Below, one piece after another: positions 59,401-61,500 of a stretch of DNA of 64,000 bases; the first letter of the stretch is position 1, and each line of letters starts with the position of its first letter. Under the pieces are notes generated by a model, which saw nothing but the letters and a program-made list of their open reading frames with translations, was not told the DNA's origin and searched no databases. The stretch is from Odiellus spinosus (Eukaryota > Arthropoda > Arachnida > Opiliones > Phalangiidae). Made by a program: the position numbers and the translations under genes. Location of the stretch: contig OY987231.1 in the NCBI GenBank assembly GCA_963920705.1, forward strand, positions 20,189,024 to 20,253,023, written 5' to 3'.

Positions 59401-59816
59401 CTCGTTTCGCCGGGATAAACTATCGGAGAAAAAGCTTAAGGGATACGTACGACGTCTAGGGTTTCAATTAGGCCGGCGGGAAAACGTGCCTCACCTCGTA
59501 ATAATGTCATTAAAGAGAGATGACACGTACGCAAACACGCTTCGCGTTTAGATTTTAAGTTTTGAAACAAAAAGGCTAAAAACGAAGGGGGTGGGAGAAG
59601 GGGAAAAGTCGGACTCTCGCTTGGGAAGCGAAGCGAGAACGCGTGTAATATCTAGGGAAAGCGTTCGTGGCTCGTTTAGTCGCCCGGGCAAAGGCCGGAT
59701 TACCGGTAAAAGTGGGTCTGTAGGGTTGACTTAATTCGTCGAGTGATTCTAGGGGTCTTACATGAGTAATATTCCATCATGCTAGCGTTGTATCGATAGG
59801 CCGTGGTGAGATCCAT
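2142..59816 (-). CDS. Pax2/5/8: Pax2/5/8-class paired-box transcription factor, whole coding span (7 exons, 425 aa)
   Basis: Joined from 59816-59762, 56121-55956, 48349-48152, 35258-35011, 11388-11282, 8091-7815 and 2368-2142; total 1278 nt including the stop. Every junction is GT-AG and all reading phases agree. The protein has a paired domain at about residues 20-147 beginning [19 protein letters not shown], an octapeptide YSINGILG at 192-199, KRKRDEG at 214-220, and a short KRQRT-containing homeodomain-like remnant near 243-258. Pax2/5/8 proteins have a paired domain, an octapeptide and a partial homeodomain, which separates them from Pax6 (no octapeptide) and Pax3/7 (full homeodomain). 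From family knowledge it is a nuclear DNA-binding regulator acting in sensory-organ, nephridial and nervous-system development, with the octapeptide recruiting Groucho-type corepressors. The splits at ILG/R-YYETG and SSIN/R-IVRNK fall inside the paired box. Introns total about 56 kb. Only the C-terminal end is uncertain. Confidence 0.93.
2630..3110. repeat. Tandem array, about 105-126 bp unit, built from TCTGGAA/TTCTAGA
   Basis: About four units containing TCTGGAAAGTTCTAGAAAGG, then TTTTATAAAAGTCTAGAACA and ACCATTCTGGAAATTTAA. One unit has an extra 20-bp duplication (GGGAAGTTCTAGAAAGGTCT). Inside each unit the 8-10-bp motif itself recurs, so this is a higher-order repeat. Confidence 0.9.
3912..4367 (+). 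mobile_element. Family F hAT-like MITE, copy F2 (456 bp)
   Basis: CAGGGTGACCACTTCTCCTA at the left and AGTGGTCACCCTG at the right. Flanks CCCTATAT and CTATATAT are alike at six of eight bases, in keeping with an 8-bp duplication. About 13 TCCTAT motifs lie in the two subterminal regions. Confidence 0.9.
4378..4690 (+). repeat. Family J old repeat, copy J1
   Basis: Defined by its matches to J2 and J3 over about 240-310 bp: AATACCGCGCGAAAGG, TTATCACGTGG, ATAGTGATGACGTAGAATTC, TTTTACTGTTGCGGTAATTT. Termini unknown. Confidence 0.75.
4897..5353 (+). mobile_element. Family F hAT-like MITE, copy F3
   Basis: Termini CAGGGTGACCACTT and AGTGGTCACCCTG. CAGGG-type ends are typical of hAT. The flanks are A-rich (CCCAAAAA and TAAAAAAA), so the 8-bp duplication is not certain. 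Confidence 0.88.
6350..6655 (-). repeat. Family J old repeat, copy J2
   Basis: Reverse-complement match to J1: ATAATTTTCGTACGAAAG, GACCGCGCGAAAGC, TTATCACGTG, AATAGTGACGTAGTATGCCG and GTATTTTTACTGTAGCGG on the minus strand. Confidence 0.75.
6782..7062 (+). mobile_element. Family I MITE, copy I1 (281 bp)
   Basis: Inverted repeats CAAGGAGGATCAGAGAAGG; 7-bp duplications ATGGTAC at 6775-6781 and 7063-7069. Confidence 0.96.
7815..8091 (-). CDS. Pax2/5/8: Pax2/5/8 coding exon 6 (Ala-rich C-terminal region)
   Basis: Encodes residues 259-350 plus one base. It begins [20 protein letters not shown], contains an alanine run [12 protein letters not shown], then a Ser/Thr/Val-rich stretch ending STAVYSPPL. 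The acceptor is TTTTGTAG|CAA with a good T-rich tract, and the donor is TTAG|GTGAAT, a weaker match than the other donors. Low-complexity Ala/Ser/Pro sequence is typical of the Pax2/5/8 C-terminal transactivation region, which is poorly conserved between phyla. No homeodomain helix 2 or 3 is present. Confidence 0.88.
8452..8616. repeat. Old fold-back repeat
   Basis: ATAGGCTTAACTAGGATCAA then TGGAGAGTTTGAAA on the left pair with TTTAAACTCTCCATTAATCC then TTGTTAAACCTACTT on the right. No duplication is visible. Confidence 0.6.
8650..9429. mobile_element. Family H TTAA-flanked element, copy H2, carrying A2
   Basis: TTAA|AGGGAAACTGCC at the left (TTAA 8646-8649) and ATTCTCCCT|TTAA at the right (TTAA 9430-9433). 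The part AAACTTTAGAAATTAATTTA and GGTTCCGAAAATAAACTAA matches bases 33-125 of the window. Family A copy A2 is inserted in it. Confidence 0.65.
8994..9361 (-). mobile_element. Family A MITE, copy A2 (368 bp)
   Basis: 7-bp duplications ATAAGGC at 8987-8993 and 9362-9368. The left repeat carries about 31 extra bases after GATGAAACC, making this the longest copy. Confidence 0.94.
10128..10460 (+). mobile_element. Family A MITE, copy A3 (333 bp)
   Basis: Complete termini CAGAAGCCGATG and complement. The flanks (ATGTAAC left, ACTTTAT right) do not match, so its duplication is lost or the copy is recombined. Confidence 0.93.
10684..11167. mobile_element. Family G long palindromic element (484 bp, TTAA-flanked)
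   Basis: TTAA at 10680-10683 and 11168-11171. Arms run from AGTGAGAATGAAAGGCC to a centre at about 10920 (GTACGCGTATTTTTAAAAATACGCGTAC), so nearly the whole element is one hairpin. The termini (R)AGGGAGAATG resemble families D and H, suggesting the same Kolobok-like transposase. Confidence 0.92.
11282..11388 (-). CDS. Pax2/5/8: Pax2/5/8 coding exon 5 (homeodomain remnant)
   Basis: Encodes residues 223-258, ending [20 protein letters not shown]. The acceptor is AATAG|GA and the donor is ACG|GTAAGA; phases 1 in and 0 out fit exons 4 and 6. KRQRT followed by QL resembles the N-terminal arm and first-helix start of a homeodomain (consensus about RRxRTxFxxxQLxxL). Pax2/5/8 proteins keep only such a stub. 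Here the stub is even shorter, because exon 6 does not continue helix 1 recognisably. The homeodomain comparison is my inference from motif spacing; the exon itself is supported by phase and by coding composition in AT-rich DNA. Confidence 0.85.
14037..14339. mobile_element. Family L fold-back MITE (303 bp)
   Basis: Starts CAAGAATCCATTCAGGTTCC and ends with its complement. Further paired blocks (ATAAGAATATGGGAG, CATCCTCCCAAACTTTG, AAAGTTCGTCCGC) make arms of about 110 bp. 7-bp duplications GTGATAT at 14030-14036 and 14340-14346. No coding capacity. Confidence 0.93.
16897..17276 (+). mobile_element. Family D element, copy D2, right end lost
   Basis: TTAA|AGGGAGAATGCAGCC at 16893 onward, the same internal inverted block as D3, and AGACTCGATAAAAAATCACTT at the right. 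The terminal GGTTGCATTCTCCCT is missing or decayed. It shows the uninterrupted sequence into which E inserted in D3. Confidence 0.85.
18385..19876 (+). repeat. 5' LTR (1492 bp)
   Basis: Begins TGTAACGAACTTTTTCGTTA, itself a small inverted repeat, and ends AAAAGCGCTACA. It contains TAGTAG-rich stretches in its last 450 bases. It has 21 bp (19333-19353) that the 3' LTR lacks; I saw no other difference where I compared them. Confidence 0.96.
19880..19896 (+). other. Probable tRNA primer-binding site
   Basis: TGGGGGCCCTCCGCCGG begins three bases after the 5' LTR. TGG pairs with the CCA end of a tRNA. The cognate tRNA is not assigned. Confidence 0.5.
20033..21334 (+). CDS. gag: gag of the Ty3/gypsy element, 433 codons then TAA inside the second zinc knuckle
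   Basis: ATG at 20033. Residues about 1-180 are Ser/Thr/Asn/Gln-rich. About 205-370 resemble a retrotransposon gag capsid domain ([28 protein letters not shown]). A CCHC knuckle [14 protein letters not shown] follows. A second knuckle starts CSICK, is cut by TAA at 21332-21334, then resumes RGHVQRYC in the same frame. That frame runs on to TAG at 21428-21430. The cysteine/histidine spacing C-X2-C-X4-H-X4-C is kept only if the TAA is counted as one codon. The TAA is therefore most simply a nonsense mutation; programmed readthrough is the alternative. Gag would form the cytoplasmic particle and bind element RNA. Confidence 0.9.
   Translation: MNSQVDHSNCKPQLGTFSSCLDCFKSLKETQAIARAKRVQGRDSRKMDANGIPLAGVGASNIVVTTSAPIIPIVTTSSSSSLINLGTSTSTTSVINTMPTINAIPPGMQLISSVDLAAMQKQLLDMQTQLIQILQTQNLVTSLPSSTQASGANSQPPPSPIIPIVVQTNSVGNNLISSPSSHSTHSSIVGSSTHQYRMPKINLPTFTGKPSEISTKDFLVKIRQIRETLAMPDDLFIQSWVPQMFLGPALEWWQSLETKPIEFAELQRLIKKEFAFHVNDAVLSERIINRRQGHNEGVREYVNSMRELLLQMEIPLPLSLQVDYIFRNMSQGIKPYLATASFKNVSELLEAAVRVELSKGIGGSQARDSSGKGEYRNPTNGHSRPPRNGDSYQRPKPSYGYSSNSCYVIKCFHCQKEGHKTPDCPIVTCSICK
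21355..24885 (+). CDS. pol: pol polyprotein (protease, RT, RNase H, integrase), -1 frame to gag
   Basis: Open for 1176 codons with no stop; the first codon is TTG, and true entry is probably by frameshift at 21415-21421. Aspartic protease DSGS at about 65-68. Reverse transcriptase with YFDD at 393-396. RNase H with TDASG at about 541-545. Integrase with an HHCC finger (H795, H802, C832, C835) and a D864, D924, E959 triad in which the last two are 35 apart. A GPF motif of the chromatin/GPY-F type follows ([11 protein letters not shown]). A Ser/Asn-rich stretch of about 25 residues separates RNase H and integrase. All catalytic positions I can identify are intact. It makes cDNA in particles and inserts it in chromosomes. 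The integrase class matches Ty3/gypsy. Confidence 0.96.
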   Translation: MSESGSGKRKLGRTQRGGCPPKSQVVELENSPFSVDCLHVSKDSDKKKCLVEIRVAGIPAIALVDSGSSVTLIDRTLSSSLEQLGFKISPINIKLRVVNQNLISVSESIKTPLEFPGKLLTHEAIVLDDLAYSCILGLDFLRTSGMTVSYGQLSYSWENNPSVFYEFYNSGSNFDLDECNLFEDEDFDKEAIEKALEEAPIDSEKREKLKALVFKFKSVFSVNPGLTKSAEFYIDAGDSMPIACPPYRFSPHKKEIIDGLIQEMLDLNLIEPCNSPWSAPTLVVGKPDGKHRLVIDYRKLNNVTRRDSYPLPRIEDILESVKAPNYITVMDMRAGFWQIPLHEGSRDTCAFVTHSGIYRPKVLMFGLTNAPAVFQRLVNNLFCGLAREGVFDYFDDLYIVSDTFEEHLDSLEKVLTILKNDGLTIKSSKTQFCRQKAHILGHLVSSQGIEVDPEKVQSIKEYPNPRTVRQLRRFLGMAGFYRRFIPKFAEIANPLYHLTHDNVSWQWGSEEQDAFDALKNRLCTAPIIASPDFKIPFTLHTDASGVGMGAVLTQSHQGKTRVVQYASKTLAKAERKLSVTERECLAIVWAIEKFRVYLEGGPFEVITDHKSLEWLKNAKDPTGKFTRWSTRLQAFNFKIVYIPGKDNVVADALSRIPEALETEDPVIGLVELETGDPEAIILDSELIVEQQRLDTKISRLLTFLEEGSLGANDSIGNWVKRVAPSCKLIDGIVYRNVLIVGQVGVGHSSSNSSSDSRNSSSNPKDKGDSAESQRIDSYLIVVPKNLVKIVMSACHDLPSSGHQGNSKTLERIRKYYTWEGMTKDVYRYVKSCLVCQKHKSPPVKQAGFMKSAEPSQPWEVIGIDLKGEYPRSKKGNTHILVAIDYSTKWVEAFPLKKATTKNIATILVNQVFSRFGVPKRIVSDNGPQFVSNLMKEVCNLFNIKQRFTSFYSPQSNQTERANKNIGMMIKCYVKESHQYWDEGLQQFVMALRSSKNESTGFSPAFLNFGREIREAPIMNVNNNQLSNACEQIGPLSRAKLISSGIKKAQGNLVESQKKNAALYDKKKREFEFIEGDIVLKKTHFQSSAGDRFSAKLAPTWEGPFVIASKLSPYTYKLRPKNSSQELKGTFNLRELKLYTERDQVNEEPQIPKPKAKPNIVRPPADNSFHMNLRSRK
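21415..21421 (+). promoter_or_regulatory. Putative -1 ribosomal frameshift heptamer (C CCA AAA)
   Basis: In the gag frame the codons are CCC CCA AAA GCC AAG TAG. The heptamer fits X XXY YYZ and slipping back one base enters AGC CAA GTA of the pol frame, seven bases before the gag-frame TAG. A downstream stem or pseudoknot was not worked out. Confidence 0.7.
24886..25127 (+). other. 3' untranslated segment and polypurine tract of the LTR element
   Basis: Contains a (TA) run at 25023-25044 and ends in the purine tract AAGAAGTGGGGAG (25115-25127) directly before the 3' LTR, where plus-strand DNA synthesis would be primed. Confidence 0.8.
25128..26598 (+). repeat. 3' LTR (1471 bp)
   Basis: Same as the 5' LTR apart from the missing 21 bp between 26075 and 26076; 1492 minus 21 equals 1471, so there is no other net length change. 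Confidence 0.96.
28400..28880. other. CpG-rich patch in intron 4, function unknown
   Basis: An abrupt GC- and CpG-rich block (TTCGCGCGAAGCCTGCGTGG, CGCGCGCTCTCGAGC) in AT-rich surroundings, followed by a CT-rich run near 28710-28740. A 153-codon frame on the plus strand has no ATG and no recognisable domain, so I do not call a gene. It could be an internal promoter or enhancer. Confidence 0.35.
32606..33023 (+). mobile_element. Family B MITE, copy B1 (418 bp)
   Basis: Inverted repeats CAGAGGTATATAATAAC, about 40 bp; 7-bp duplications ATATTAC at 32599-32605 and 33024-33030. No coding capacity. Confidence 0.96.
33629..33909 (+). mobile_element. Family I MITE, copy I2 (281 bp)
   Basis: Inverted repeats CAAGGAGGATCAGAGAAGG (about 34 bp in all); 7-bp duplications ACCATAC at 33622-33628 and 33910-33916. 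It differs from I1 at two bases by eye. Confidence 0.96.
34610..34740. repeat. Imperfect inverted repeat around AACGCGCGATCTAACGAA
   Basis: GATCTAACGAA and CACTCACCCAATTGAAACGC on the left pair with TTCGTTAGATC and GATTGGATAATGGGTGG on the right. Arms are about 50 bp with mismatches. It may be a relic of a small transposon. Confidence 0.45.
35011..35258 (-). CDS. Pax2/5/8: Pax2/5/8 coding exon 4 (end of paired domain, octapeptide)
   Basis: Encodes residues 140-222 plus one base. It starts with [12 protein letters not shown], the last residues of the paired domain. A Ser/Thr/Pro/Asn-rich linker follows, then the octapeptide YSINGILG (192-199), a Gly/Asn stretch, and [14 protein letters not shown], which looks like a nuclear-localisation cluster. 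The acceptor is TATTAG|G and the donor is CAAG|GTATGT. The octapeptide is the Groucho/TLE corepressor contact in Pax2/5/8, Pax1/9 and Pax3/7. With this paired domain and no full homeodomain downstream it specifies Pax2/5/8. A frame continuing past the donor for about a dozen residues is intronic read-through. Confidence 0.95.
36431..36475. repeat. Short near-perfect hairpin
   Basis: GGTTTAATCAGATTTAA is followed after about six bases by its reverse complement TTAAATCTGATTAAACC, with GCC/GGC outside. It could be the core of a decayed fold-back element or a structured RNA segment; nothing else is recognisable around it. Confidence 0.6.
38803..39220 (-). mobile_element. Family B MITE, copy B2 (418 bp)
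   Basis: Opposite orientation to B1, B3 and B4. 7-bp duplications ATAATAT at 38796-38802 and 39221-39227. The right terminus has one change (ACTTCTG instead of ACCTCTG). Confidence 0.96.
40540..40957 (+). mobile_element. Family B MITE, copy B3 (418 bp)
   Basis: Inverted repeats beginning CAGAGGTATATAATAAC; 7-bp duplications GTTCTAT at 40533-40539 and 40958-40964. The interior is nearly identical to B1. Confidence 0.96.
42329..42665 (-). mobile_element. Family A MITE, copy A4 (337 bp)
   Basis: Complete inverted repeats; 7-bp duplications GTAATAG at 42322-42328 and 42666-42672. Reverse orientation relative to A6. Confidence 0.96.
45315..45738 (+). mobile_element. Family B MITE, copy B4 (424 bp)
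   Basis: Inverted repeats CAGAGGTATATAATAAC and complement, about 40 bp. 7-bp duplications ATAAAAC at 45308-45314 and 45739-45745. It is longer than the other copies because of an expanded C run in the right repeat (C12). Confidence 0.95.
45825..46070 (+). repeat. Family J old repeat, copy J3
   Basis: Shares with J1 and J2 the blocks AAAATACC(A/G)CGCGAAA, CTTATCACGTG, AATAGTGATGACGTAGTATT and TGTATTTTTATTG, spread over about 250 bp. Ends and duplications are not recognisable. Confidence 0.7.
47330..47666 (-). mobile_element. Family A MITE, copy A5 (337 bp)
   Basis: Reverse orientation relative to A6. The left terminus is mutated (CAGAAGTAGATG); the right end is intact. Identical 7-bp duplications ATATTAC at 47323-47329 and 47667-47673. 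Confidence 0.95.
48152..48349 (-). CDS. Pax2/5/8: Pax2/5/8 coding exon 3 (paired domain, linker and RED subdomain)
   Basis: Encodes residues 74-139. It begins [20 protein letters not shown], continues [20 protein letters not shown], and ends [20 protein letters not shown] followed by VSSIN. This covers the paired-domain linker and the C-terminal helix-turn-helix. The acceptor is TGTCAG|G and the donor is AACAG|GTAAGA. The phase-2 join to exon 2 makes the Arg of ILGR, and the phase-2 join to exon 4 makes the Arg of RIVRN. The [13 protein letters not shown] motif is the family hallmark at the end of the domain. Confidence 0.97.
48448..48770. mobile_element. Fold-back element in intron 2
   Basis: The left arm starting ACCAAAAGTCTATAACC (then AAGTAAACAACG and TAGCTTAATACTAT) recurs in reverse complement at about 48700-48769, arms about 80-85 percent alike. 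The centre is GC-rich (GGCGGGCCGCGCTTGGC). No clean target duplication remains. It resembles an old non-autonomous DNA transposon. Confidence 0.6.
49908..50244 (+). mobile_element. Family A MITE, copy A6 (337 bp)
   Basis: Ends CAGAAGCCGATGAAACCC and its reverse complement, with terminal inverted repeats of about 32 bp, flanked by identical 7-bp duplications GTAATAC (49901-49907 and 50245-50251). It has no coding capacity; recurring short frames are shared by all copies and are by-products of the repeat. Confidence 0.95.
51890..52440. promoter_or_regulatory. Candidate intronic enhancer: TAAT-rich block beside non-repetitive GC-richer DNA
   Basis: Between 51900 and 52110 the homeodomain core TAAT/ATTA recurs many times (TTAATTAATGAATTAATTTT, GTAATTAGATTT, CGTAATTAATTATAAC). 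Next to it, 52140-52440 is non-repetitive and mixed in composition. It lies in intron 2, a frequent place for developmental enhancers. This is inference only; AT-rich DNA yields TAAT by chance. Confidence 0.25.
53041..53490. repeat. 28-bp minisatellite, about 16 units
   Basis: Tandem unit TGCAAGAAGCATAAGCAG + TTAAAAAACG, 28 bp, about 16 times. There are two unit types: GCAAGAAGCATAAGCAG (mostly units 1-5, 7 and 8) and GCAATAAGTATAAACAG or AATAG (unit 6 and units 9-16). The blockwise arrangement suggests spread by unequal exchange. The flanks keep partial units (AAGTGCAAGGAAAAA). Confidence 0.95.
54134..54470 (+). mobile_element. Old family D (TTAA-type) copy
   Basis: The left end reads CAAGGGAGAATGCAGCCCGA and then matches the family D left end for roughly 60 bases. 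The right end keeps TTTAGGCCTTTTTAAATGAT and ATTCTCTCTT, matching the D right end with several changes. The interior differs. It is a degenerate non-autonomous copy. Confidence 0.55.
55956..56121 (-). CDS. Pax2/5/8: Pax2/5/8 coding exon 2 (paired domain, PAI subdomain)
   Basis: Encodes residues 19-73 plus two bases of codon 74. The peptide runs [20 protein letters not shown], then [20 protein letters not shown], then [15 protein letters not shown]. This is the N-terminal half of a paired domain, including the beta-turn and the first helix-turn-helix that make most DNA contacts. The acceptor is TTAAAG|GT and the donor is GGCAG|GTAAGA. It agrees with known Pax2/5/8 sequences almost residue for residue, so class assignment is secure here. 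The exon is more GC-rich than the surrounding intron. Confidence 0.97.
56122..59761 (-). other. Intron 1 of Pax2/5/8
   Basis: 3.6 kb, phase 1. Apart from a fold-back repeat (56279-56520) I see no recognised element. A moderately GC-rich patch lies at about 56850-57070. A short stretch at 58040-58400 with CACGCGGTCACGGTGCACGC and similar GC-rich blocks is unexplained. Confidence 0.85.
56279..56520. repeat. Diverged fold-back element in intron 1
   Basis: The left arm near 56308-56362 (TTAATAAGTTAAAAATCATT, TTAGAG, then AAGTACA and ATCGAT) is repeated in reverse complement at about 56438-56500. TTAA occurs outside both arms (56279-56282 and about 56516-56519), and the left end reads TTAA-AGGG like other TTAA-site elements in the window. 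Arms are only about 80 percent alike, so it is an old copy. Assignment to the TTAA group is tentative. Confidence 0.55.
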
Positions 59817-61500
59817 GACCGGTGATCTTTCGCCGCCGAGGCAATTGCAGATGTAAGGTAGGACCGGTACCGGTCCCGCCTGGGCTATAACGCGCTCGTG
59901 GTTCGATTGGTGGTAGGCGACGCTTCCGCGATGGAGTAGCGCCGACGTTTCGGGGGATGCCGTCGGGCTACGATGTCCGTCGCGTCGTTCCGGAGATCTT
60001 TGGCCTCTCGCTCTTTCGTCCCAGTCGTTATTGACTCCGCGACGCGAACTTATAACGCGGCACACTTTCGAGTTATACGCGACGTCGTCCGAAACGAAAC
60101 CTTTTTCACCGATCTTTTCTTTTTATCTTTTGTTCGAATTGAGTTCCGGAATCTCGATTCATGTTCGCGAGATAAAATAACCCTTCGAATCCCCCTCGAA
60201 TCTAGAACGTCTTCGAAAGTTGGCTCTAAATCGAGTTTTATTTAAATTTTTAGCGCTCTTCTTAAATGAAAGAAGGAAACAATTATCATCCCCCTTTCGG
60301 TAGCGAGCGTGTTATTATCTCTCTGGCTCCTAATTTTTTTTCTTTTCGTTTTTGTTTTGAGCGAGAAAAAGTAGAAAAAGTCCGCGGGGATGGTTATCTG
60401 GTTGATCCGTTGGCGTTGGCGCGCCTATAGGTAACTGATGCGGGAATTTTTGGCTCGTTTCGCGACGAGTAGTTTAAGAGTCGGTTATAATTGAGCTTAA
60501 CTAATCGGATCGGCGGTGGCGAAGCGCGAAGTAGCGACTGATCTATATTAGCGTAGTGCCATCGTTGAAATCGCCCGGGTAACCCGTCGCTAGTATTAGT
60601 AAAACGCGCGGCGGCCAGAAGGAAAGCGAAACGGTATAGGCTTACGCCGCGAGGTTCACGATAGTCAGGCAAAGCCGCACTCCAAGGGGGGAAGAAAAGT
60701 CAAAAGGGGGAGGAAGAAGTCAAAAGGAGGGAAGGAACCGACGGAGATTTTTGCGGAAGAAAAAAAAGGAAGAGGGAGAAAGGAAGGAACGAAAAAAAAA
60801 AAAGTCCGAAATCATCTGGAAGTCGAAAAAGCTCCGACCGCCCGCCATCTTCCTATTGAGCCTTCCCGGGTCACGTGACGCGTGACGCCGACAAGACTCC
60901 GCTTCAGACTTTAGTCCCTACATCTTTCTCTAGGGCTCGGAGAAAGCGAGCTCTAGGCTCGGAACCTTGGCTCGCTTCGCAGAGGGCGTCTCCGTTAGCG
61001 GTGACAGACGCGCGACGTTGCTACCGGATGATTGGTTCCCGGACTCATCCCCGACCCTCCCTCATCCTTCTCTTCCTCCCAAGCCTCTTTCTCTCTTCTC
61101 TTTCGCTCTCCTTTCTTCCGCATCAGCGTTATCCCCTCTATTTTGACGAGAGAGTAAGCAAATTTTCACACTAGCTCCCTCTCTCGGCCTCCGAACGGTA
61201 TACCAATCTCTCCTGCCCTCAACAAGCACTCTTCCCCGGCCTTTAAAGCTTGAAATATATCCCCGTTAAGCGCTACGATGCTTTTTCCTACTTTTCCGTT
61301 ATATTTCTCTTCAAAAACAGCCTTGTTTATTTATTTTTTCGTAAGCGTCGTTTTTCCACAATTCCGATCCCTCGCGAATATAGAAATTTCGTGCCTAGCT
61401 TGCGGGAAACTCCGCTCCCGAAAACTAGACTTCGCTTGATTGAATTGTTAAGTTTTGTAATCGCGGTGGGTGTGGACAGACGGTCACGTTTAGCCGTCTA
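58900..61500 (-). promoter_or_regulatory. CpG-rich promoter / 5' UTR region of Pax2/5/8
   Basis: Compared with the AT-rich introns this stretch is dense in CpG (for example GCGCGTTGTTATT, CGCGCGCTTCGG, GACGCGTGACGCCG) and carries CT-rich runs near 59180-59220 and 61075-61130, plus a T tract near 59276-59298. Exon 1 lies inside it. Upstream of the ATG the sequence is open in frame but ATG-free to about 60065, consistent with 5' UTR. No clear TATA box can be tied to a start site. The promoter role is inferred from position and composition. Confidence 0.6.
59762..59816 (-). CDS. Pax2/5/8: Pax2/5/8 coding exon 1 (initiator Met)
   Basis: Encodes [18 protein letters not shown] plus the first base of the next codon, ending at donor T|GTAAGA. 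The frame stays open upstream to about 60065, but no ATG occurs in that extension, so MDL is the first methionine. G at -3 and G at +4 give a good initiation context. The single leftover T joins GT of exon 2 to make Cys, directly followed by HGGVNQLGG, the normal start of the paired domain. A short N-terminus starting with MD is usual for Pax2/5/8 proteins. The 5' UTR lies upstream (higher coordinates) in CpG-rich DNA; its extent and any non-coding first exon cannot be seen. Confidence 0.82.

Noticed and set aside
59817..60065. In-frame N-terminal extension of the Pax protein
   Set aside because: The extension contains no ATG; the first codon of the open stretch is GTG. Treated as 5' UTR.
60394..60672. 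92-codon minus-strand frame upstream of Pax exon 1
   Set aside because: No domain, in CpG-rich DNA; could be UTR but no evidence of translation.
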